Assembly (NCBI GenBank): GCA_030592985.1
Contig: JAUVIB010000109.1
Span: 1 to 8,847, forward strand
Length of the DNA stretch: 8,847 nucleotides
Direction of reading: 5' to 3'
Origin: Calditrichaceae bacterium
Lineage (GTDB): Bacteria > Calditrichota > Calditrichia > Calditrichales > Calditrichaceae
The position numbers and the translations under genes are program-made. The notes below the pieces were generated by a model, which was given only the letters and a program-made list of their open reading frames with translations, was not told the DNA's origin and did no database searches. Each line of letters starts with the position of its first letter. Positions within the stretch are counted from its first letter, which is position 1. Shown here piece after piece: positions 1 to 5,233 of the stretch.

Positions 1-1
1 G

Positions 2-358
2 GAACTGTTCACTCTGTTGCGCAATTACTCTTTCCCCGGCAATGTGCGGGAGCTTGAAGGTTTAATTTCTGATGCGGTAAGCAGACATAAGTCGGGTATT
101 CTATCTACAGAATCTTTTAGAGAAAAATTGCATACGGATAATCTGAAACAGCAAAAAGATGCCGACAGATTCTCCGATTCTGAGCCTGCAGAAAGCAGCC
201 AGATGTTGTTTCCTGAAACCCTGCCAACTTTAAAAGAATCCGAGCAAATGCTCATTGACGAGGCCTTAAACCGGGCTGAAAATAATCAGCGGATTGCCGC
301 CGAAATACTGGGAATGACACGCCGTGCGCTGAACAATCGCTTGCAGAGGAGAAGTTAA
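2..358 (+). CDS. Sigma-54-dependent NtrC-family regulator, C-terminal part (5' truncated by window edge)
   Basis: The reading frame is open from base 2 to the TAA at 356-358, giving 118 residues; the rest of the gene lies off the window. The visible part begins at the end of the AAA+ domain, with the sequence YSFPGNVREL. This matches the (W/F)PGNVREL signature near the end of sigma-54 activator ATPase domains. A variable, polar linker of about 50 residues follows. The last ~40 residues form a Fis-type helix-turn-helix (EALNRAENNQRIAAEILGMT, then RRALNNRLQRR) that would bind an upstream enhancer. Such proteins hydrolyse ATP to remodel sigma-54 RNA polymerase. The N-terminal sensory domain is not visible, so the signal cannot be named. 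Three sigma-54-like promoters with a shared upstream element follow in this window, making this protein a candidate activator for them; that link is inferred. The gene converges on the decayed gene ending at 366. Confidence 0.93.
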   Translation, partial: ELFTLLRNYSFPGNVRELEGLISDAVSRHKSGILSTESFREKLHTDNLKQQKDADRFSDSEPAESSQMLFPETLPTLKESEQMLIDEALNRAENNQRIAAEILGMTRRALNNRLQRRS

Positions 359-365
359 TAAAGTT

Positions 366-985
366 TTACTTTTTCTTAACGATAGCTTTTGGCCACCATG
401 AATGATAGGTGTTAATGGCGAAATATCCAGAATTTGATAATTGTAAATCGCTGACTGATTGAAAGGCATGTGGATCAAATTATTTGGCAACATACACTAC
501 CTCATTAACACGTTTCCTGGGTGTAACAACAATAAAGTCCATCTGCCCTTTTAGCCCATTGGTTCTAAATTGGTCACACCAAAACCCTCTTCACGCAGAA
601 GCATGGATAGAACTTTCATATTGCTTTCTGTAATAATTTGAACTTCCTGTATACCCATTGCCAGACTGTTCTCCAGAGAAATCCCCAAGAAGTTTCCCGC
701 GGTAAATCCGGCTCCATAGGACAGATAAGAAGTGATATTATTAAGATTACTTAAAACCTGCGTTATGGCAACAAGCCAGATAATTACTTCAAAAAAACCC
801 AGCACGGCAGCAAGAGACCGGTTCCCGCGTGAGATCATTATAATGCGAATTATACTCAAAGTAACATAGCAAATACGCGCCAGGAAAATAAATATGGGCA
901 AAACGAGGTAAGCATATAAAGCAGATAACTGTGAGATTCCTAAAATATCTATAAGCCATTTATCTGTTAATAGTCGAGAATAATC
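366..985 (-). pseudogene. UPF0316 (DUF5698/DUF2179) membrane protein, disrupted
   Basis: Read on the minus strand, this region encodes a UPF0316-type membrane protein in pieces. The first piece (about 985 to 554) has hydrophobic helices and the family-like stretches LPIFIFLARICYVTLSIIRI, SRGNRSLAAVLGFFEVIIWL and AGFTAGNFLGISLENSLAMG, then REEGFGVTN. The frame then stops at TAA (553-551). A one-base shift at about 554-556 restores it as LKGQMDFIVVTPRKRVNEVV. A second in-frame TAA lies at 482-480. The frame continues as FDPHAFQSVSDLQ to HSWWPKAIVKKK and a natural stop at 368-366. No ATG precedes the homologous N-terminus before the upstream TGA (988-986), so the start may also be lost. Members are integral membrane proteins of unknown function with a cytoplasmic DUF2179 tail. 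Two independent lesions support true decay, although sequencing error at one of them cannot be excluded. Confidence 0.85.
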
Positions 986-1099
986 TCAATTTATGCTACA
1001 ATCAGGTCAGAGACAAAACATTTATCAATGTGAGTCAGGAATATATTTAAGGCCTGGTTAAAAATAGCAGATTCAGGTTGCCGGATCTTTTGAAAAGGG

Positions 1100-1132
1100 C
1101 GCCACATTTTTTCCACCAGCCAAATTTTGTGT
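1100..1132 (+). promoter_or_regulatory. Putative enhancer-like repeat element, copy U1
   Basis: This 33-bp segment has a GCCACA start, a central TTCCACCAGCCA and a T-rich end. Its core (1101-1128) matches the element at 4546-4578 at 25 of 28 positions. It ends 149 bp before the sigma-54-like -24 box at 1281, essentially the same distance as the two other copies (147 and 150 bp). The constant spacing suggests an upstream activator site. A 10-bp arm within it (1101-1110) is also inverted at 1192-1201. Activator binding is inferred. Confidence 0.5.
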
Positions 1133-1280
1133 TGAAGCTAGACTCATCGAATATCAATAGATTGGATGTTATTCACTTTATAGTTCTTGATAAAATGTGG
1201 CTTAGGTATTGATCCGATAATTTTTTAATAATATTCTCTAAGTATTTGTGATTTCTGATATTGTCGTCATAAAACATATC

Positions 1281-1296
1281 TGGCCTGTCTTTTGCA
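1281..1296 (+). promoter_or_regulatory. Sigma-54 (-24/-12) promoter for the zinc-ribbon/RsbRD operon
   Basis: TGGCCTGTCTTTTGCA has the conserved GG and GC dinucleotides exactly 10 bases apart and a full TTGCA -12 box, so it is the best sigma-54 match in the window. The expected start is about 12 bases downstream (near 1308), leaving a ~60-nt leader before the ATG at 1369. The rest of the 986-1368 gap is AT-rich and holds the repeat at 1100-1132 but no gene that I can see. Confidence 0.7.
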
Positions 1297-1368
1297 TTAA
1301 TCTAATATAAATAAGTATTATCAATTCAAATGACTGTAAAGTTATCATCCAATATTGGAGGTGGAAAA

Positions 1369-1584
1369 ATGAAGAATATTTTAAAAAGGATTTTTACGGA
1401 AATTGGAAATAAAAATAGAAACTATTCTGCTGAACCTTACTTTGGGAATTATCGACTGGCTTATATTGATTCAAGAGCAAGATGCAATATTTGTGGGAAA
1501 TTACTTGCTGGTAACGACTCTTACCAGTTTTTCCCGGAAGATGGAAGTTACATTTGTAGTGACTGCCGGAAAAAGTATAGTTAG
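1369..1584 (+). CDS. Small zinc-ribbon-like protein, 71 aa
   Basis: The ATG at 1369 is preceded by a strong GGAGGTGG ribosome-binding site (1357-1364). An in-frame ATG at 1330 would add 13 residues but has no such site. The basic N-terminus (MKNILKRIFTEIG) is followed by a treble-clef or zinc-ribbon-like module with two CxxC pairs, Cys39/Cys42 (CNIC) and Cys63/Cys66 (CSDC), 20 residues apart. Four cysteines at this spacing are typical of a structural zinc site, so a protein- or nucleic-acid-binding adaptor is plausible. I do not recognise a named family. It is the first gene behind the sigma-54 promoter at 1281 and lies 39 bp before the RsbRD-like gene, so the two are probably co-transcribed and could be functionally linked. 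Cytoplasmic; no signal peptide is seen. Confidence 0.82.
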   Translation: MKNILKRIFTEIGNKNRNYSAEPYFGNYRLAYIDSRARCNICGKLLAGNDSYQFFPEDGSYICSDCRKKYS

Positions 1585-1623
1585 CAGATCGTCAAAAAAG
1601 ATGAATAATATATAGGAGTGATA

Positions 1624-2082
1624 ATGACACTTATTCAATTACTTGAAAAATGCAATAAGGAAATTATTCTCGAGGCAAATGACGCCCTAACCCGCGCGCC
1701 TTTAAAACATTATCAAAAGACTGGGATGGAAGAAAATAAAATTCGATTACAAACGCTCTATGATTTCATATTAAAAAGTATTAAAAAGAATAATCTGTTG
1801 GAAGTAATAAAATATGCAGAACAAATCGCCCGTAAACGATTTATCTCCAGTTATGAAATTCATGAAGTACAGACTGCTTTTAATGTTTTGGAAGAAGTTA
1901 TCTGGCGAAAAATAATACAAAAACTGCAACCGGCAGATGTTACCAAAGCTCTTAGGGTAATAAGTACAGTACTTGGCGCGGGAAAAGAATCGTTGGCTAA
2001 TACTTACGTGACGCTTGCAAGTAGAATGCCAGCGCACTCAATTGATCATTCTTCGCTTTTTGCGGGTACCGACGGATTTTAA
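1624..2082 (+). CDS. RsbRD N-terminal-like (RsbRD_N) sensor/regulator protein
   Basis: I chose the ATG at 1624 because AGGAG (1614-1618) sits at the right distance; the GTG at 1618 overlaps that site. The 152-residue product is almost entirely alpha-helical. It resembles the stand-alone RsbRD_N domain, the non-haem globin-like N-terminal module found in RsbR-type stressosome proteins and some kinases. Supporting stretches are ALTRAPLKHY, LYDFILKSIK, YAEQIARKRF (the basic R-x-F after the A-R is typical), EIHEVQTAFNVLEEVIW, and a C-terminal helix with ISTVLGAGKESLANTY. There is no STAS domain, so it could only be the sensory half of a stressosome-like system. It is followed 52 bp later by a broken RsbW-like kinase gene, which suggests an original sensor-plus-kinase operon. 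Family assignment is by pattern recognition only. Confidence 0.72.
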   Translation: MTLIQLLEKCNKEIILEANDALTRAPLKHYQKTGMEENKIRLQTLYDFILKSIKKNNLLEVIKYAEQIARKRFISSYEIHEVQTAFNVLEEVIWRKIIQKLQPADVTKALRVISTVLGAGKESLANTYVTLASRMPAHSIDHSSLFAGTDGF

Positions 2083-2134
2083 AATTAATTTATAAAAAAT
2101 ATCTATTATCAGTGTTAATCGGTTCGGGGTTATC

Positions 2135-2426
2135 ATGAACAATTGTGTTATAGGAAGCGCTCAATAATGCTATTTTTCATGGCAATAATGGGCAACCTGA
2201 GAAGTTTGTCGATTTAAAAGTCCAAATTTATAAAAATAAAATTATTCTTAAAATAAGAGACGAAGAACAGGAGTTTAATTACCAGGATATTCCGGACCTA
2301 TTGAAAACAGAAAACAAATTTAAAACACACGGGCGTATCGTTTACATCATGTCGATCTTGATGGACGAAGTTGAATTTGGCAAACATAAGTTTGGAATGG
2401 AAATAATATTGGTTAAATACTTCTAA
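2135..2426 (+). pseudogene. RsbW-like serine kinase/anti-sigma ATPase, broken first copy
   Basis: The start (ATGAACAAT) and the last 90 codons match the intact gene at 3952-4437, but 194 bp corresponding to codons 3-67 are missing, apparently joined at a short AT microhomology at 2142-2143. The deletion shifts the frame, so translation from 2135 gives only 10 residues. In the restored frame a TAG (2151-2153) replaces the Ser codon of LSEALNNA. The downstream part stays open to the TAA at 2424-2426, yet key ATP-lid residues have changed: DEGQGF has become DEEQEF and HGRGV has become HGRIV. Loss of the glycines in both G boxes would abolish nucleotide binding. It is therefore a relic, downstream of the RsbRD-like gene that it probably once partnered. 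Confidence 0.92.
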
Positions 2427-2436
2427 AAAAATTATT

Positions 2437-2467
2437 GAAAGTCATTCCGTAATTCGGGAAGACTTTC
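2437..2467. terminator. Hairpin after broken RsbW copy (possible bidirectional terminator)
   Basis: A 12-bp stem (2437-2448 with 2456-2467, 7-base loop) has one A-A mismatch and one T-G wobble. It lies 10 bp after the old stop codon. On the minus strand it is followed by a T-rich tract (complement of the AAAAAAATTATT before it); on the plus strand the tail is weak. The same structure follows the intact copy with a compensatory base-pair change. Confidence 0.6.
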
Positions 2468-2552
2468 ACCTTTCAATAGATTTTATTCCAAATCCTGCAA
2501 AATGATTTCCCACTTTAATTTTATACCGACTTTAAATTTTATATCCAAAGGA

Positions 2553-2585
2553 AGCCACTTTTCTTCCATCAGCCACATTTTCATC
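2553..2585 (+). promoter_or_regulatory. Putative enhancer-like repeat element, copy U2
   Basis: AGCCACTTTT, then TTCCATCAGCCACATTTTC: the same 33-bp element as at 1100 and 4546. It ends 147 bp before the -24 box at 2732. An inverted TGTGGC follows at 2599-2604, facing the GCCACA at 2572-2577. This and copy U3 lie in duplicated DNA, so their similarity alone proves little. It is the match with the more distant copy U1 at the same spacing that argues for function. Confidence 0.5.
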
Positions 2586-2731
2586 ATATGGATTAATTGT
2601 GGCACCAACTGTCTGAACTTCCCAAAGAATACAGATCAAAATACAAATTAGTGGTGCCCATTCAAAATTACAAATCTCTCAAACTTATCCATAACTCATT
2701 AGAAAACAGGGTGTCTTACATTTACATAAAT

Positions 2732-2747
2732 TGGCACATTTCTTGTA
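2732..2747 (+). promoter_or_regulatory. Sigma-54-like promoter for the FolE2-like gene
   Basis: TGGCACATTTCTTGTA has a consensus -24 box (TGGCAC) and correct spacing, but the -12 reads TTGTA instead of TTGCA, so it is one base off at an important position. The expected start is near 2759, giving a ~85-nt leader to the ATG at 2844. The gap 2427-2843 contains only the hairpin, the repeat element and this promoter. Confidence 0.5.
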
Positions 2748-2843
2748 TTAGAAGTTTGTAGATAAGATTAATATTTATTACTGGTTTGGTTCTTAAAGCT
2801 AAAGAATAACAAAGTAGTTAAAATTTATCATAGGAGAATAGAA

Positions 2844-3590
2844 ATGACAGAAGGAAAAAGATTTTTAGTTGATGTTGGAATCAGAGATTTGCAATTTCCA
2901 ATCAGATGTGCCTCGAGGGAGGATTCAAACGGGCAAAACACAATCGCAAATATTTCATTTAATGCTCGTATTATGCAAGAGTTTGAATCTCGGTGGCTCA
3001 ATAAATTTATTCAGATTCTACATCATCACTGTGATAATATATCCACAATTACCCTTCGTAAGAATATCTGGGATTATTATAATGAATTGAAGGCTAATAC
3101 CGTTAAGATCAGCTTTGAATATCCATTCTTTGCTGAAAAAGTAACTCCGATTTCTAAGCAAAAATGTCTGGTAAAGTATAAATGTAACTATACCTGCAAA
3201 GTATCTTCTATCAAGAATCAATCTAAGATTTTTTTCAGGATGGATATTCCTATCATTACAACTCATCCTGATTCACTCGAAAATATTCCTCGGAGACTTT
3301 TCGAGCAATTGAGTGTAATAACTATTGAAACTGAATCTGAGACCGAAGTTTTTCCTGAAAACTTGATTGATATAGTTAACAAATATACCCTGGCTCCAGT
3401 CTACTCATTTTTAACAGAAGATGATCAGGATTATCTGATTGAGAAAATTCATTCCGAACAAAAACACAGCGTACTTGTAGTGGATGCTATAAAAGAGGAG
3501 TTAGCACGAAACCGCGATTTAGATTGGTTCTCTGTGAAAAGCGCTAATCATAGTATACTTTATCCTTATAAAACTTTAATTGACACGTAA
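2844..3590 (+). CDS. FolE2-like (GTP cyclohydrolase IB) protein lacking catalytic residues
   Basis: The 248-residue product aligns from end to end with FolE2, the T-fold GTP cyclohydrolase that makes 7,8-dihydroneopterin triphosphate for folate. Matching blocks are VGIRDLQFPI (11-20), the TIANISFNARI strand (33-43), the YPFFAEKVTPIS stretch (93-104), MDIPI (133-137), and the C-terminal VYSFLTEDDQDYLIE (186-200). Length is normal for the family. The functional residues are gone. The usual T-S-L-C-P-C-S-K metal/catalytic loop is TTHPDSLENI (139-148) with no cysteine. The H-N-Q-R-S block that carries a metal-binding His is RRLFEQLS (150-157). The G-T-H-M-S-R-F block is ESRWLNKF, and the final H-x-H-S block is also altered. 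It should therefore not act as a cyclohydrolase. The reading frame is intact, with a ribosome-binding site (AGGAG, 2832-2836) and a sigma-54-like promoter, so it looks like a retained pseudoenzyme with a new role. Confidence 0.88.
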   Translation: MTEGKRFLVDVGIRDLQFPIRCASREDSNGQNTIANISFNARIMQEFESRWLNKFIQILHHHCDNISTITLRKNIWDYYNELKANTVKISFEYPFFAEKVTPISKQKCLVKYKCNYTCKVSSIKNQSKIFFRMDIPIITTHPDSLENIPRRLFEQLSVITIETESETEVFPENLIDIVNKYTLAPVYSFLTEDDQDYLIEKIHSEQKHSVLVVDAIKEELARNRDLDWFSVKSANHSILYPYKTLIDT

Positions 3591-3649
3591 AAGAGCCTTT
3601 GGGTTCCTTTCAGTACTATGGATATGGATGAGTTATAATTCTTAAAATT

Positions 3650-3687
3650 CAGAGAGAACAAAGCGAAGGTAGACTTCGGTTTCTCTG
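3650..3687. other. Bulged hairpin in the gap between FolE2-like gene and rsbW-like gene
   Basis: CAGAGA (3650-3655) pairs with TCTCTG (3682-3687), AAC with GTT, and CGAAG (3664-3668) with CTTCG (3674-3678) around a 5-base loop. It lies 60 bp after the FolE2-like stop codon. No T-run follows on either strand, so it is not a classical terminator. It could be an mRNA processing or stability element, or a degenerate terminator. The remaining part of the gap (3591-3951) is AT-rich with no visible sigma-54 site; its last ~90 bases are the start of the duplicated segment. Confidence 0.4.
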
Positions 3688-3951
3688 TTGGTCGATACAA
3701 TTCAACCAAAGTCCTATGATATGTATGATATAGGTAATGAGATGTAATTCTACAATCAGGTTATTTACAAGTTAAGATTATGTTCTATTGAAATTTTAGT
3801 AACAAATATGTTAATTCATATAGGACGTAGTATTTTTAAATTTTTATTCAAACAAACATAAATTCTTCAGAGCTTTTTACTGGTACTGGCGGATATTCAA
3901 ATCAATCTATAAAAAATATCTGCTATCAATATTAATCGTTTCGAGGTTATC

Positions 3952-4437
3952 ATGAACAATATATTAAGTGAAATTCCGTTAAACTCAACAATAAAAGAGG
4001 GATACTCCACATTTCCCGAAAATACGAATTGCACAAGCTACGATTTCAGAATTCAAAGTTCAGTAGATCAGGTGATAAATATAGTGCAAAAATTTGATAA
4101 GCTATTAAAAAATACTAGCAGCTGTACACTTGGATTAAGAGATGATTTATCTATTGTGTTATCAGAAGCACTCAATAATGCAATTTTTCATGGCAATAAT
4201 GGGCAACCTGAAAAGTTTGTCGATTTAAAAGTCCAAATATATAAAAATAAAATTATTCTTAAAATAAGAGACGAAGGACAGGGATTTAATCACTGGAATA
4301 TTCCGGATCCACTGCAAACAGAAAACAAATTTAAAACACACGGGCGTGGCGTTTACATCATGTCGTCCTTGATGGACGAAGTTAAATTTAGCAAACATAA
4401 GTTTGGTATGGAAATTAAATTGATTAAATATTTCTAA
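3952..4437 (+). CDS. RsbW/SpoIIAB-like serine-protein kinase (anti-sigma-type HATPase)
   Basis: The 161-residue protein has a ~30-residue N-terminal extension and then a single GHKL ATPase domain of the RsbW type. The N box is SEALNNAIFHGNN (71-83; Glu72, Asn75/Asn76), the G1 box is DEGQGF (107-112), and the G2 box is THGRGVYIM (129-137). Proteins of this family bind and inhibit a sigma factor or other target, and phosphorylate an anti-anti-sigma STAS protein in partner-switching systems. No STAS protein, PP2C phosphatase or sigma factor is in the window, so the partner is unknown. A GAGGT site (3943-3947) sits close to the ATG. No promoter is evident just upstream, so it may be read from the sigma-54-like promoter at 2732 through the FolE2-like gene. 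A broken paralogue lies at 2135-2426. Confidence 0.9.
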   Translation: MNNILSEIPLNSTIKEGYSTFPENTNCTSYDFRIQSSVDQVINIVQKFDKLLKNTSSCTLGLRDDLSIVLSEALNNAIFHGNNGQPEKFVDLKVQIYKNKIILKIRDEGQGFNHWNIPDPLQTENKFKTHGRGVYIMSSLMDEVKFSKHKFGMEIKLIKYF

Positions 4438-4447
4438 AAAAATTATT

Positions 4448-4478
4448 GAAATTCATCCCAAGTTACGGGATGAATTTC
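4448..4478. terminator. Perfect 12-bp hairpin after the rsbW-like gene
   Basis: GAAATTCATCCC (4448-4459) pairs perfectly with GGGATGAATTTC (4467-4478) around a 7-base loop, starting 11 bp after the stop codon. Compared with the copy at 2437-2467, stem pair 5 has changed from G-C to T-A with both bases altered, so pairing has been preserved. The minus-strand side carries a T-rich tail (complement of TAAAAAAATTATT); the plus-strand tail is weak. Confidence 0.68.
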
Positions 4479-4545
4479 ACCTTTCAATAGATTTTACCTT
4501 AAATCCTGCAACATGATTTCCCTCTTTAATTTTATATCCAAAGGA

Positions 4546-4578
4546 AGCCACTTTTCTTCCACCAGCCACATTTTCATC
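4546..4578 (+). promoter_or_regulatory. Putative enhancer-like repeat element, copy U3
   Basis: AGCCACTTTT, then TTCCACCAGCCACATTTTC: the best-preserved form of the 33-bp element, containing two GCCAC repeats 18 bases apart. TGTGGC (inverted) follows at 4591-4596. The element ends 150 bp before the -24 box at 4728. The remaining sequence of the 4438-4797 gap shows no gene. Confidence 0.5.
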
Positions 4579-4727
4579 ATATGGATTAATTGTGGCACAA
4601 ACTGTCTGAACTTACCTGAAAGTACAGATCAAGATACATTGTAGTGGCACCCATTCAAAATATTATATTGTGTTAAGCTAAGGCACAACTTCTATAAAAA
4701 CATAATGTTATTCTAAACTAAGTACAT

Positions 4728-4743
4728 TGGCATACTTTTTGAA
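4728..4743 (+). promoter_or_regulatory. Sigma-54-like promoter for the response regulator/oxidoreductase operon
   Basis: TGGCATACTTTTTGAA has a good -24 box (TGGCA) and the correct 10-base GG-to-TTGA register, but the -12 ends in GA rather than GC. A start near 4755 would leave a ~43-nt leader before the ATG at 4798. The weaker -12 lowers confidence; the matched upstream element raises it. Confidence 0.45.
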
Positions 4744-4797
4744 ATACTAAAGACTGTAATTCAAATGATATAATTAATACTTTATTGAGTTTATAAA

Positions 4798-5205
4798 ATG
4801 AATCAGCCGAAGCAAAAACATATTTTAATAGCTGATGACGAGCAAAACACTCTGGATACACTGGGATTCATTCTGGAATCGGCCGACTACGAAGTTGATC
4901 TTGTTGAAAACGGCAGGGAGGCATTGGTAAAAATATTATCGGCAAAAGAAATAAAACATTCGTTTGACCTTTTGGTTACGGATTTGCGCATGCCGGTTAT
5001 GTCCGGCTTAGAGTTGATAGACAGCTTGCGGAAACTCAATATTGAAGTTCCGGTGTTAGTCATTACAAGTTATGACAGCAGTGATCTTATGGAACAGGGA
5101 CAGCGGGGAGAGAATATCGAGTATCTTACGAAGCCGTTTGGCGATCAGGAATTTTTAGCAAGAATCAAAAATCTACTAAAAAATAATAATAAAGAGATCA
5201 ATTAA
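4798..5205 (+). CDS. Single-domain response regulator (CheY-like receiver)
   Basis: The 135 residues form one receiver domain with no output domain. Visible landmarks are the acidic pair Asp13/Asp14 (IADDE), the phosphoacceptor Asp62 in LLVTDLRMP, Thr90/Ser91 in LVITS, and the switch lysine Lys112 in YLTKPF; all are present, so it should be phosphorylatable. Such proteins signal by protein-protein contact or act as phosphate relays or sinks. No histidine kinase is in the window. It is the first gene behind the sigma-54-like promoter at 4728 and lies 28 bp ahead of the oxidoreductase gene, so it is probably the head of that operon. Its own ribosome-binding site is weak (GAG at 4787-4789). Confidence 0.93.
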   Translation: MNQPKQKHILIADDEQNTLDTLGFILESADYEVDLVENGREALVKILSAKEIKHSFDLLVTDLRMPVMSGLELIDSLRKLNIEVPVLVITSYDSSDLMEQGQRGENIEYLTKPFGDQEFLARIKNLLKNNNKEIN

Positions 5206-5233
5206 TAACAAATTCAATAAAAAGGAGAGGAAA

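Larger units (their letters stand above)
2048..2668 (+). repeat. Duplicated segment, copy 1 (decayed; partner 3862-4661)
   Basis: This stretch aligns with 3862-4661 over nearly its full length. It covers the last codons of the RsbRD-like gene, the leader before the RsbW-like gene, that gene, the hairpin after it, the repeat element and sequence up to CCCATTCAAAAT. Relative to copy 2 it lacks 194 bp inside the kinase gene and carries an extra 18 bp around 2521-2540, an imperfect tandem of the local TTTAAATTTTATA sequence. Because it is contiguous with the complete RsbRD gene, it is probably the ancestral location. Confidence 0.88.
3862..4661 (+). repeat. Duplicated segment, copy 2 (intact; partner 2048-2668)
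   Basis: This copy begins within a degenerate match to the last codons of the RsbRD-like gene (from ATTCTTC at 3862). It continues through the conserved leader (TATAAAAAATATCT), the full RsbW-like gene, the hairpin and the enhancer-like element, to CCCATTCAAAAT. The vestige of the RsbRD 3' end, without the rest of that gene, shows that this is the derived location. Confidence 0.88.

Noticed and set aside
266..493. 75-residue minus-strand frame with SAIYNYQILDI.
   Set aside because: It overlaps the UPF0316 relic in the wrong frame; the homologous reading (HSWWPKAIVKKK) is in another frame.
1090..1145. Short minus-strand frame (reading NLAGGKNVAPF) resembling the frames above.
   Set aside because: The similarity follows from the DNA element U1 itself; no start, ribosome-binding site or continuation is seen.
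1101..1201. 10-bp inverted repeat (1101-1110 and 1192-1201) considered as a mobile-element end or terminator.
   Set aside because: The arms are short, the 81-bp interior has no gene, and there are no flanking target duplications. One arm is part of the enhancer-like element.
2478..2690. Minus-strand frames through the repeat element that read like protein (for example around NPYDENVA and KVASFGYKI), also present at 4490-4670.
   Set aside because: Several overlapping frames look equally protein-like. Copy 1 has an in-frame stop and copy 2 a stop upstream, there is no start with a ribosome-binding site, and every substitution between the copies that I checked changes the amino acid in each frame. 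Conserved regulatory DNA explains it better.
3713..3734. Imperfect palindrome CCTATGATAT..ATGATATAGG in the gap before the kinase gene.
   Set aside because: It is AT-rich with only five strong outer pairs, so it is likely chance.
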